Shown: positions 27,262 to 35,592 of the stretch, piece by piece | How positions within the stretch are numbered: position 1 is the stretch's first letter | Layout of the letters: the number at the start of each line of letters is the position of its first letter | Source: JAFLTL01 sp964389525 | Lineage (GTDB): Bacteria > Bacteroidota > Bacteroidia > Bacteroidales > Muribaculaceae | Assembly: GCA_964389525.1 (NCBI GenBank) | Contig: CAYMEX010000010.1 | Coordinates: 1-64,000, forward strand | Length of the DNA: 64,000 nt | Direction: 5' to 3' | The notes under the pieces: generated by a model | Seen by the model: only the letters and a program-made list of their open reading frames with translations | What the model was told of the DNA's origin: nothing | The model's database searches: none | Translations under genes and position numbers: made by a program

Positions 27262-28395
27262 ATGCCAAAATTTTGCTTCAGAATACTTGCTCTACTGGTC
27301 ATCCTGACACCGCTTATGTGCCGGGCAAAGTCCTATACCATAGTGATTGACCCCGGGCATGGAGGAAAAGATTTTGGAGCCGTAGGCAAGATTACCAACG
27401 AAAAAACGATCAACCTTGATGTAGCCCTGCTTGCAGGCCGGATGATAAAGAAAGCCCATCACGACGTCAAGATCATCTATACACGCAAAGACGACAGATA
27501 TATCTCGTTGAAAGAGCGAGCCGACATTGCAAACAACGCCCACGGCGATCTTTTCATTTCAATACATGTCAATTCTGTTGCAAAATCAAATCGCAGACGC
27601 ACGACAATAAAGGGCACATCGGTCTACATCCTCGGACTGCATAAAAGCGCAGCGAACTTTGAGGTCGCAAAACGCGAGAACTCCGTTATTTCACTCGACT
27701 CTGATTTTGCCACCCGCTACGAAGGATTCGACCCGTCATCGGCCGAAAGCTACATTATGTTTGAGCTCGGACAGAACCGGCATATCGGTCAGAGCGTGAG
27801 ATTTGCGCAATACATTCAGAACAATCTTATCAAGACTGCAGGCCGAGCCGACAACAGTGTCCGTCAGGCCGGATTCTGGGTGCTATGGGCAACAGGCATG
27901 CCATCGGTACTTATTGAGCTTGACTTCATATGCAATCCGCAGATGGAGAAATACCTCGCTTCCGACAAAGGCAAACGCGCCATGGCGCAATCCATCAGCG
28001 ACGCCTTCACCGAATACCGTGGCGGCAAAGTCACTCACACGCCGACCGACGAGTCCATTGACGACACTGCGGACAGCGACGACAGTACCGCGACCGACAT
28101 TCCCGTGCAACCCACACCGGCAAACGACACAAAAAGCAAATCAAAATCTTCCGCCACCCAAAAGACTTATCACGTCCAGATACTCGCCTCGGCGACACCG
28201 GTCAGAGATAACGCCCCCGATTTCAAGGGACGTCAGCCCGGATGCTTCCGCGACGGCAAATGGCACAAATACTACATTGGCGACTGCGCCACCATGGCCG
28301 AAGCAAAGAAACTCCTGAAAGAAGTCATCAAAGATTTTCCCGGAGCGTTCATCATTGAGCTGGACGACACAAAACAACAACAAAAAAAGCATTGA
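27262..28395 (+). CDS. N-acetylmuramoyl-L-alanine amidase with C-terminal SPOR-like domain
   Basis: A 377-residue exported zinc amidase that cleaves the amide bond between MurNAc and the stem peptide during cell separation or wall turnover. Signal peptide about 1-22. Amidase_3 motifs: IDPGHGGKDFGAVG (Zn His), NEKTINLDVA (Zn Glu) and DLFISIHVNS (Zn His). A Ser/Thr/Asp-rich linker (about 255-300) leads to a SPOR-like domain (TYHVQILAS to FIIELDD) that would bind denuded glycan at the septum. It is followed by an MCE gene, a pairing common in Bacteroidales. Confidence 0.93.
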   Translation: MPKFCFRILALLVILTPLMCRAKSYTIVIDPGHGGKDFGAVGKITNEKTINLDVALLAGRMIKKAHHDVKIIYTRKDDRYISLKERADIANNAHGDLFISIHVNSVAKSNRRRTTIKGTSVYILGLHKSAANFEVAKRENSVISLDSDFATRYEGFDPSSAESYIMFELGQNRHIGQSVRFAQYIQNNLIKTAGRADNSVRQAGFWVLWATGMPSVLIELDFICNPQMEKYLASDKGKRAMAQSISDAFTEYRGGKVTHTPTDESIDDTADSDDSTATDIPVQPTPANDTKSKSKSSATQKTYHVQILASATPVRDNAPDFKGRQPGCFRDGKWHKYYIGDCATMAEAKKLLKEVIKDFPGAFIIELDDTKQQQKKH

Positions 28396-28432
28396 TTAAT
28401 AAACAGAATTTTCAAAACCACGTTATAGACTT

Positions 28433-29332
28433 ATGAGCAAGATCATCAGAAAAGAGACGGTCATCGGTGCATGCACTGTAATTGCTGTATGTATACTTTT
28501 CTTCGGCATCGAGTACCTTAAAGGCATTAACATCTTCAAACCGGCAAACTATTACTACGTCAGCTATACCGATGTAAACGGACTCGCCGTGTCGTCACCT
28601 GTCACTGTCAACGGTTTCAAGGTCGGACTTGTACGCGACATATCTTACGAATACGACAATCCCGGACATGTTCTTGTCGAATTGAACCTCGACAAACAGC
28701 TCCGCATACCCAAAGGCACGGTAGCCATGATACAGGCCGACCTGCTCGGCACTGCATCGGTTGTCCTGCAGATGGGAACTGACACTGAGTCACACAACGT
28801 AGGAGACCGTCTTGCCGGTAAGACAGATCCGGGCATGATGGGCGCGATCGGACAGTCGCTTCTTCCATCGGTCGAAAGCATACTTCCCAAGGTCGACACA
28901 CTGCTCGTTTCGGTCAACAGACTTACATCCGATTCATCGCTTCTCGCAGCTATCGGCCGTCTTGACGCTATCTCGCGCTCAATTGACCGCACTATGCGCA
29001 ACATAGACGCTTCGGTCGCCAAACTTCCGGCCACGATGGACAACGTTAACGGCATAACTACAAACATCAACCAGATTTCAGGAAACCTTGCCGCGGTCTC
29101 CGACGAACTCAAGGATCTGCCTCTGAAACCGATGATGGACAATGCCAACGCCACTATGGCAAATCTGCGTCAGATCTCCGGCGAGCTCAACAACCCGGAG
29201 TCGACCCTCGGCCTGCTTCTCCACGATCGCGCCCTCTACGACAACCTCAACAGCGCGATGGCCGATCTTGATTCGCTCTTCGTCGATATAAAACGTTCGC
29301 CCAAGCGTTATATCAGCATAAAACTTCTTTGA
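28433..29332 (+). CDS. MCE/MlaD-family lipid-transport protein
   Basis: A 299-residue protein with one N-terminal membrane helix (about 10-28) and an MCE domain (about 38-115: YYYVSYTDVNGLAVSSPVTVNGFKVG). The long C-terminal region is predicted helical and amphipathic, like other MlaD-type substrate-binding subunits that form hexameric rings in the periplasm for phospholipid trafficking. The matching permease and ATPase (MlaE, MlaF) are not in this window. It lies 37 bp after the amidase and is probably in the same operon. Confidence 0.9.
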   Translation: MSKIIRKETVIGACTVIAVCILFFGIEYLKGINIFKPANYYYVSYTDVNGLAVSSPVTVNGFKVGLVRDISYEYDNPGHVLVELNLDKQLRIPKGTVAMIQADLLGTASVVLQMGTDTESHNVGDRLAGKTDPGMMGAIGQSLLPSVESILPKVDTLLVSVNRLTSDSSLLAAIGRLDAISRSIDRTMRNIDASVAKLPATMDNVNGITTNINQISGNLAAVSDELKDLPLKPMMDNANATMANLRQISGELNNPESTLGLLLHDRALYDNLNSAMADLDSLFVDIKRSPKRYISIKLL

Positions 29333-29387
29333 GTTACACCGTCATCTCCTCTCACAGGCGATGACATTTGCCTTTAAACAAGTTCTT

Positions 29388-30017
29388 ATGTATATCGCTT
29401 CACATAAACGCAGGCAGAACATTGCCGAATACCTCCTGTATATGTGGCAGGTCGAGGACATAATACGTGCGTATAACCTCGACATAGACCTCATACGCAA
29501 GAATATCATCGACCGTTATTCGCTCGACGACGATCAGCGCAGACAGATGACCGAATGGTATGAATCGCTGATCGACATGATGCGCCGCGAAGATGTCACA
29601 GCCAAAGGACATCTCAACATCAACCGCAACGTCCTGCATTCGCTTGTCGACCTCCATCAGGCGTTGCTGAAAGATCCGCGTTTTCCGCAGTATACAGCAG
29701 AGTTCTACAAGACACTGCCCTATATTGTCGAAATCCGGTCAAAAGCCGGCGACGAGAAGCCTGGAGAGATCGAGACATGCTTCAACGCGCTGTATGGCAT
29801 GTTGCTTCTGCGCCTAAAAGGGGCCGACATTTCCCCGGAGACACAGAACGCGACAGCGCAGATCGCCCGCTTCATAGCCGTTCTGGCACGCTATTTCAGA
29901 CTCGACGAAGAGAATCTTCTTGAAAAAGAGGCTGAAAAACTCTCTGGCAAAAGCGGTTCCGGCAATAGTGACACAGAACAATCTCCTGCCACCGACACTG
30001 CGGCCGAGCCCTCCTGA
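29388..30017 (+). CDS. DUF4924-family protein
   Basis: About 209 residues from the ATG at 29388 (MYIASHKRRQNIAEYLLYMW), which fits the usual N terminus of this Bacteroidales family better than the ATG at 29361. It is soluble and predicted all-helical, with YMWQVEDIIRAYN and SLVDLHQALL as recognisable blocks. The last 30 residues are a Ser/Thr/Pro-rich tail. Function unknown. It follows the MCE gene closely and may share its transcript. Confidence 0.75.
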   Translation: MYIASHKRRQNIAEYLLYMWQVEDIIRAYNLDIDLIRKNIIDRYSLDDDQRRQMTEWYESLIDMMRREDVTAKGHLNINRNVLHSLVDLHQALLKDPRFPQYTAEFYKTLPYIVEIRSKAGDEKPGEIETCFNALYGMLLLRLKGADISPETQNATAQIARFIAVLARYFRLDEENLLEKEAEKLSGKSGSGNSDTEQSPATDTAAEPS

Positions 30018-30053
30018 CGCACCGCACCGATGTTCTCATCCTGTTTTATCGAC

Positions 30054-31064
30054 ATGAAAAACATCATTGCTCCGCTGCTCATGCTTGCAGCGGCTTTGAC
30101 AGGATACGCACGGCAGTGGCAGACCGACATACTCGGTGCGCCGTTTGAACAGACAACCGTTGCGCTCCCCACCGACTACGCCGGCGATCCTGTATGCACA
30201 GTCGTGAGAGCACTTTCCGGCAAATCTTCTGCCCGTGGCGTTCTCTACATCCACGGCTACAACGATTATTTTTTCCAGAAACAGATGGCATTGCAGTTCC
30301 TCGGGCATGGATATGACTTCTATGCTGTGGATCTGCGCCGCTATGGGCGCTCCCTGCAGCCCGGCGACAGTCCGTTCGACATACGCGATCTCAATGCCTA
30401 CAGCGCCGAGATCGATTCCGCGCTCAGCATCATCCGGGAGTCAGGAGTCAGAGAGGTCGTCATGCTCGGCCATTCCACCGGCGGCCTGATTGCAGCCACT
30501 TACCTTTCACATCACCATCCGGCCGAAGTGAAAGCACTCATACTCAATTCACCCTTTCTCGACTGGAACCTCGGGAGCACCGAAAAGATCGTGCCTGCTG
30601 TCGCGGCTCTCGGACGCCTCCTCCCCTCTTTAAAGATACCGCAAGGTGAATCCACCGCCTATGCCGAAAGTCTTTTGAAATCGGCTCACGGCGAATGGGA
30701 CTTTAATACCGATTGGAAACACCCGGTATCGCTGCCTGTCACCGCCGGATGGATCCGTGCGATCGACATGGCTCAGTGCGATCTTCGCAAACTCGAGTAT
30801 CCTATACAGGTACCCGTCCTCCTTATGATGTCGGAGCGAAGCATAAGCGGCGAAAAGTGGACACCCGACTTCAATCATGCCGATGCCGTACTCGACGTCA
30901 ACGACATATTGCGCTACGGCAAACCGCTCTCACGCAATGTCAAGGCTCTCGCCTTCCGTGGCGCCCTGCACGACATTGCCCTGTCGGCATGCCCGGTCCG
31001 CTGCCTGTATTACAGCAACATCTTCGACTGGCTCAGCACCGTCATACCCGACACCACACGCTGA
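30054..31064 (+). CDS. Alpha/beta hydrolase (lysophospholipase-like), exported
   Basis: About 336 residues from the ATG at 30054, which starts a signal peptide (MKNIIAPLLMLAAALTGYA); an ATG at 30030 in the same frame is possible. Serine hydrolase fold: oxyanion region YIHGYNDYFF, VDLRRYGRS, nucleophile elbow GHSTGG near residue 144, and a C-terminal FRGALHDIALS with the probable catalytic His. It resembles the monoglyceride lipase/lysophospholipase (Hydrolase_4) group. Substrate unknown; it begins 36 bp after the DUF4924-like gene. Confidence 0.85.
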   Translation: MKNIIAPLLMLAAALTGYARQWQTDILGAPFEQTTVALPTDYAGDPVCTVVRALSGKSSARGVLYIHGYNDYFFQKQMALQFLGHGYDFYAVDLRRYGRSLQPGDSPFDIRDLNAYSAEIDSALSIIRESGVREVVMLGHSTGGLIAATYLSHHHPAEVKALILNSPFLDWNLGSTEKIVPAVAALGRLLPSLKIPQGESTAYAESLLKSAHGEWDFNTDWKHPVSLPVTAGWIRAIDMAQCDLRKLEYPIQVPVLLMMSERSISGEKWTPDFNHADAVLDVNDILRYGKPLSRNVKALAFRGALHDIALSACPVRCLYYSNIFDWLSTVIPDTTR

Positions 31065-31162
31065 AGGCTGCTGCGACAGCCGCAGTACCGCATTGCTATA
31101 ACCAACATTCAACTCTGCCGTAATAATATGGCAGTTATCTTGCATAAGAAACAATTAGTACC

Positions 31163-32749
31163 ATGTTTGTAAAATCTCTTCTTTTGGCCGGAAGTCTTTT
31201 AGCGATAGGAGGTCCGACAATAGTTGCACAGCAGGTCTGGACACCCGACAACGGAGACGGCACTTTTACCAATCCCATCATGTGGGGCGACTGGCCCGAT
31301 CCCGATATCATCAGAGTTGGAGACGACTTCTACTTCGTATCTACAAGCATGCATTATGTTCCGGGGTGTCCGATAGCACGGTCAAAAGATCTGGTGAACT
31401 GGGAAATGGTCGGTTACGCAGTCGATCGCTACAACGAAGATCCGCGCTACGACATGAACGGCGGCAACCTTTACCTTAACGGATCATGGGCAAGCTCAAT
31501 CCGCTACAACAACGGGAAATTTTATGTCGCGTTCTGCACCCCCTATGGCTGGGGCACAGAGACAGGACATTTTTCCGTCTGTGAGGCTGAGAAGCCCGAA
31601 GGTCCGTGGAAACGCACGATTTTCCCCGAATACCTGTATGATCCCGGACTACTGTTTGACGACGACGGAAAGATTTATGTCGTACACGGACAGCATAAAC
31701 TGTATGTCACCGAACTTAATTCCGACGTAAGATCCGTCAAAGGCGAACCGGTGGAAATCTGGGACAAAGGAGTGGACGACAGTCACGGCACAGGCAAAAG
31801 AGCCGGGATGGAGGGATCGCACGCCTATAAGATAAACGGCATGTACTATATCACCTGCCCTGCCGGAGGCACCGAAGGATGGCAGATGTGCCTTCGCTCA
31901 AAAAACATTTACGGCCCCTACGAGCAGAAGGTCATTATGCAGGACGACAGCTCTTATCCACCCAACGGGCTGCATCAGGGCGGCATGGTGCAGCTGAAAA
32001 ATGGCGACTGGTGGTTTGTGATCATGCAGGATCGCGGAGCGATCGGCCGCGTCCCGCATCTGTTGCCTGTCAGCTGGGTCGACGGGTGGCCGGTCTTAGG
32101 TGTTGGCGGAAAAGACGCGATCACCTATCGCAAGCCCGATGTAGGCATGACATACGAGATTAAAGCGCCCGCCACTACCGATGAATTTAACGGAAAGGAC
32201 TTAGGGCTCCAATGGCAATGGAATCATAACCCCGACGATACACGATGGTCGCTAACCGACCGTCCCGGCTACATACGCCTGCGAGCATCATACGCTGCCG
32301 ATCTTAAAGAAGCACGCAATACATTGGCACAACGCGTACAGGGGCCATGTTCCGAGGGGACTGTCGAAATGGATATCACCGGTCTTAAAGACGGCAATAT
32401 AGCCGGATTCGGTATATTTGAGTTCCCATACGCCTACGTTGGCGTAAGCCAGGCCAACGGGAAAAGAGAAGTGATCATGTGCAACGACGGAGAGATCATA
32501 GAGACGGCTGTCAGCGATCTCACACACGACAAGATATGGATAAGGGCACGCGTGACCGACAAAGACTTCACCGCACGGTTTTACTATAGCCTCGACGGAG
32601 TAAACTTCACTCCGGTGGGCAATGTGCTCGACATGGGGCTCGGACTGCCTTGGACAGCAAATCGTTTTGCCCTTTTCAATTTCTCGATCACACAAGACGG
32701 CATAGACGGAGCAGCCGACTTCAATTGGTTCCGCTTCCACGCAAAATAA
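31163..32749 (+). CDS. GH43 glycoside hydrolase (beta-xylosidase/arabinofuranosidase type)
   Basis: A 528-residue protein with a signal peptide (about 1-23). Five-bladed GH43 propeller with the three catalytic acids visible: base D46 in WPDPDI, pKa modulator D160 in YDPGLLFDDDG and acid Glu at about 217 in MEGSHAY. A C-terminal beta-sandwich (about 335-528: TDEFNGKDLGLQWQWNHNP) matches the GH43 C2 (DUF1349-like) domain of bacterial beta-xylosidases. GH43 enzymes are inverting; the substrate, a xylose- or arabinose-containing glycan, is inferred. It stands alone with its own terminator (32842-32884). Confidence 0.92.
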   Translation: MFVKSLLLAGSLLAIGGPTIVAQQVWTPDNGDGTFTNPIMWGDWPDPDIIRVGDDFYFVSTSMHYVPGCPIARSKDLVNWEMVGYAVDRYNEDPRYDMNGGNLYLNGSWASSIRYNNGKFYVAFCTPYGWGTETGHFSVCEAEKPEGPWKRTIFPEYLYDPGLLFDDDGKIYVVHGQHKLYVTELNSDVRSVKGEPVEIWDKGVDDSHGTGKRAGMEGSHAYKINGMYYITCPAGGTEGWQMCLRSKNIYGPYEQKVIMQDDSSYPPNGLHQGGMVQLKNGDWWFVIMQDRGAIGRVPHLLPVSWVDGWPVLGVGGKDAITYRKPDVGMTYEIKAPATTDEFNGKDLGLQWQWNHNPDDTRWSLTDRPGYIRLRASYAADLKEARNTLAQRVQGPCSEGTVEMDITGLKDGNIAGFGIFEFPYAYVGVSQANGKREVIMCNDGEIIETAVSDLTHDKIWIRARVTDKDFTARFYYSLDGVNFTPVGNVLDMGLGLPWTANRFALFNFSITQDGIDGAADFNWFRFHAK

Positions 32750-32841
32750 CACACACCGGCCCCACACTAAAAACCTTCGCTGTGGCGGGTGTGGACGGCG
32801 TCAGGCACTGTATGCCTGTGTCATAAATAACCTTTACGCAT

Positions 32842-32884
32842 AAAGCAGGGATTCACGGTTTCGTGTGTCCCTGCTTTATTTTCA
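32842..32884 (+). terminator. Terminator of the GH43 gene
   Basis: AAAGCAGGGA (32842-32851) pairs with TCCCTGCTTT (32868-32877) around a 16-nt loop, followed by ATTTT, 95 bp past the GH43 stop. Confidence 0.75.
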
Positions 32885-33269
32885 GATACATATGGATACA
32901 CCTACGACGCCTGTATCACTGAAACAACAACTATAACCTTTGATGCAGTTTTCGACAGAGAGTGATCATACATATTGTATATCAGAGTGAGCGCCACAAC
33001 TGCGCATGCTACAATTTATGTTTCACGTTATTTCACCTCTTTTAATTGTAATATCCTGACATATTAGGTTTTTACTTTGTTATACTTATGCAACGCAAAA
33101 AAAAAGAGGCTCAGTAAAAAACACCTCTGCAATACAGCAAAGATATTAAACTGGAACTATGAATACATGTATGATTTTATCCGTATCGTTTGTTTTACAT
33201 CCCTCGTCCTTACTACTGGGTAGTGATACCAGGTATTAAGGCTCTCATAAATAAATAGTTGAAACGTGG
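32885..33269. other. Gene-poor interval before an orphan terminator
   Basis: About 385 bp, AT-rich, without a convincing gene or full promoter. A 26-codon ORF (33159-33239, starting MNTCMILSVSF, stop TAA) ends 30 bp before the terminator at 33270; it could encode a tiny hydrophobic peptide or be chance. GCAACGCAAAAAA at about 33090-33102 resembles the start region of the candidate RNA at 8384-8396. Confidence 0.3.
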
Positions 33270-33301
33270 AAGGGCGCCGATTGTCTACGGCGCCCTTTTT
33301 T
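33270..33301 (+). terminator. Strong intrinsic terminator with no obvious gene
   Basis: Perfect 10-bp stem AAGGGCGCCG (33270-33279) with CGGCGCCCTT (33288-33297), 8-nt loop, T run to 33301. The GH43 gene already has a terminator upstream, so this one implies a separate short transcript. Confidence 0.8.
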
Positions 33302-33398
33302 GTATCATACTACTCCACTCCTCTTCCACGACGGCGACTTCTCTCTACAGAAGCAGCGATGCACACCTCGTGCGTCCCTTATATTCACCTTCAGTTTC

Positions 33399-33440
33399 GC
33401 TAAAGCAGCTATAGCAGCTATATAAGCTATTGCAGCTACC
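33399..33440. repeat. 9-bp tandem repeat (AGCTATAGC family), copy 1
   Basis: Four to five units of period 9 with an AGCTA core: GCTAAAGCA, GCTATAGCA, GCTATATAA, GCTATTGCA, GCTACC. A second tract is at 33634-33675 and a remnant at 34146-34163. The same period and core occur inside ftsK. Confidence 0.75.
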
Positions 33441-33633
33441 CACATAAACAGCTCAGAAAAGGGCATCGCAGATGCCGCAACCCCGTGTCCCAGGAGTTTA
33501 TCCCCATCCGCCTGCAACATCGGATGATAAGCGCCGAGAGGCGCGCCGTTATCGTAAACCCCAGGCGACCGTCAGGAAGCTGGGGAAAAACCGATATATA
33601 ACCACAGAGCCTCGGAGAGGCGGCGTAACCAAC

Positions 33634-33675
33634 GCTACAGCAGCTATAGCAGCTATATAAGCTATAGCAGCTACC
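33634..33675. repeat. 9-bp tandem repeat (AGCTATAGC family), copy 2
   Basis: GCTACAGCA, GCTATAGCA, GCTATATAA, GCTATAGCA, GCTACC; identical to copy 1 at most positions and in unit order, so the tract was duplicated as a block. Confidence 0.75.
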
Positions 33676-34668
33676 TCCCCACCATATACTACCACGATGA
33701 GAGCCGCGGACGCGGCGAAACATACATAGCACCTGGTGACCGTTGCCCCATAAGTTATACGACATCATGGTTGCTGTCGTAGACAGCATCAGTGGTTAGC
33801 ACAACGGTCGCGGCGAAGCCGCAGCGTGGTGAGAAGCATACACGAACACGATACTGACCTCGCAAGAGGTCATCCTGCCTTTCTTCCCGACATACACCTC
33901 GTTGCGCACATGACCTCCCACCACAAGCACCCAACCTTAGATCGTCATTCAGGCCACATAATGCCTGAAAGGCATTTCAAAAAAGTAGCCGGGTACACCG
34001 TCAGGTGTGCCCGGTAATAAACGCATATCAAGCGTGTCTGAAAGACACCTCGTTACACACCATACTTTGCCACCATTGTTCTCCCCACGAAAGTAGCGAC
34101 GAACACCCCCTGCGTCCCTTTTATTCACTTTCGGTTTCGCCTAAAACAGCTATTGCAGCTACCACCCCACCATATACTACCTCGATGAGAGCCGCGGACG
34201 CGGCGCAACATACATAGCACCTGGTGACCGAAGGGAACCAGGTGTAAAGCAATCCACATAAAAGAGCTGCGGAGCTGCGACACACTTCCCACCACAAACA
34301 CCTGGCCTTAGGTCGTCACTTAGCCCACATAATGCCTGAAAGGCATTTAAAAAAAGTAGCCGGGTACACCGTCAGGTGTGCCCGGAAAAAGAGGCCTGCC
34401 AAGTGTGTCTGAAAGACACCTCGTTACATACCTTACTTTGCTCCCATTGTTGTCCCCACGAGAGTAGGGACGCACGGCTCGTGCGTCCTCTTGATTTTCA
34501 ACTCGGTAGACCATACACCCCACCCTACCTCAGGGGCAACGCCCCGGCTTCTGCAGTAACCGCGTCTGTCAAGGCGCGGCAATACACGCCACCCTATCCC
34601 ACGAGCCCACAACGTGGGCGACTCCCTCCCAACCAGCAAGGACGCACACCCCCTGCGTCCGCCTATAT

Positions 34669-35316
34669 TTACTTAATCCTCTTGGTCGTAACAATTATCA
34701 CGCCGTTGGCTCCGTGCAGCCCATAACCCAAACCCTCCTTATCAATTTCGACACTCTCCACATCATGTACCGAAAGCGGCGGTACACCGCCTATCACCCC
34801 GTCAACAATCCAGACAGGATCAGTACTCAGATGGAGAGAAATCGCTCTGTTCATCTTAATCCTGCCATCTCCTTTGACGTACACACCAGACAATCGTCCC
34901 CGCAGTGCCTGAACCAAGTCCGTCTGACCGGACTTTACAAGTTCCTCTCCCGACACAATCGTGCGCGGACCGATATCCTCGTATTTATCCTCATTACCTA
35001 CTGTCGGAAGATCGGAGACGACAATATAAAGACTTTTGCGTCCGCCGACCGATATATCGTAAACCGTTTTCTTGATTTTCACATGAATCATCTCGACACC
35101 CTCGACATCGTTCAGAAAAAACTCCCCCATATCGTTTGACTTCGTGTGGCGTTTCGGATGTTTCATATATACCTTTGCACCCTCAATAGGAGCACCGTTG
35201 CGATCGACGACCCACCCTTTCAGCGGCTCCGACGCCCACAATGCACTCCCTGCTACAAAGGCAACAAACAACGCAATAGACCTCACGACTCCCGATTTCA
35301 TCAAACTATACATCAT
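34669..35316 (-). CDS. Stand-alone carboxypeptidase-regulatory-like and TonB-receptor plug-domain protein
   Basis: A 215-residue exported protein; the start may be 35316 or the ATG at 35301, which opens a cleaner signal peptide (MKSGVVRSIALFVAFVAGSA). A CarboxypepD_reg-like domain (KGWVVDRNGAPIEGAKVYM) is followed by a SusC-type plug (SGQTDLVQALRGRLSGV, WIVDGVIGG, GLHGANGVIIVTTKR). The frame stops right after the plug, where a TonB-dependent receptor would begin its beta-barrel; no barrel coding sequence follows, only the hairpin array. Either a genuine barrel-less plug protein or a truncated receptor whose barrel was lost. No SusD gene is adjacent. Confidence 0.8.
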   Translation of the reverse strand: MMYSLMKSGVVRSIALFVAFVAGSALWASEPLKGWVVDRNGAPIEGAKVYMKHPKRHTKSNDMGEFFLNDVEGVEMIHVKIKKTVYDISVGGRKSLYIVVSDLPTVGNEDKYEDIGPRTIVSGEELVKSGQTDLVQALRGRLSGVYVKGDGRIKMNRAISLHLSTDPVWIVDGVIGGVPPLSVHDVESVEIDKEGLGYGLHGANGVIIVTTKRIK

Positions 35317-35523
35317 TCCCCATATATTTTTAAACTCCTTCGAGCGTTGTCAAGATAAGCAGTTAATGTTTAGACAACATTTTGTCCTCCTTAGCCCTAC
35401 AAGTTTCAGATTGTATTATGCGTTCACAATATACGACAAAATATTGTATGTAAACAAAATAATTCATATTATCTTAAATATAAAATGTATCAACCTATAA
35501 TTACGTCACCGGAGGCCAGCACC

Positions 35524-35564
35524 AAAAACGACAACCGCCGGTAACCCTGAAGTTACCGGCGGCA
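35524..35564 (-). terminator. Terminator of the nuo/atp cluster
   Basis: Perfect 11-bp stem CCGCCGGTAAC (35535-35545) with GTTACCGGCGG (35552-35562), 6-nt loop; on the minus strand followed by TTTTT (35524-35528). It lies 30 bp past the nuoN stop. Confidence 0.88.
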
Positions 35565-35592
35565 GCAATAGTAATTTATCGACTGGAAGGCA

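Larger units (their letters stand above)
33350..34662. repeat. Dense array of short hairpins and duplicated blocks, non-coding
   Basis: About 1.3 kb with no credible gene on either strand. At least 18 perfect or near-perfect hairpins with 3-7-nt loops were found. Examples: GGCATC-GCA-GATGCC (33462), GCGCC-GAGA-GGCGC (33531), GCCTC-GGA-GAGGC (33609), GCCGC-GGAC-GCGGC (33703 and 34191), GCGGC-GAA-GCCGC (33811), GACCTC-GCAA-GAGGTC (33856), ATGCCT-GAA-AGGCAT (33961 and 34332), GTGTCT-GAA-AGACAC (34034 and 34405), GGGGC-AAC-GCCCC (34533), GCCCAC-AAC-GTGGGC (34605). A 61-bp block (33954-34014) recurs at 34325-34385 and a 40-bp block (33703-33742) at 34191-34230, each with one mismatch. Confidence 0.8.

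Noticed and set aside
33399..33675. 9-bp tandem repeats as a possible CRISPR array
   Set aside because: The units are short and contiguous with no spacers, and no cas genes are present.
33436..34726. Several 60-130-codon frames in the repeat region
   Set aside because: They run across the hairpins and duplicated blocks, contain no domain, and their apparent similarity to each other follows from the DNA repeats.
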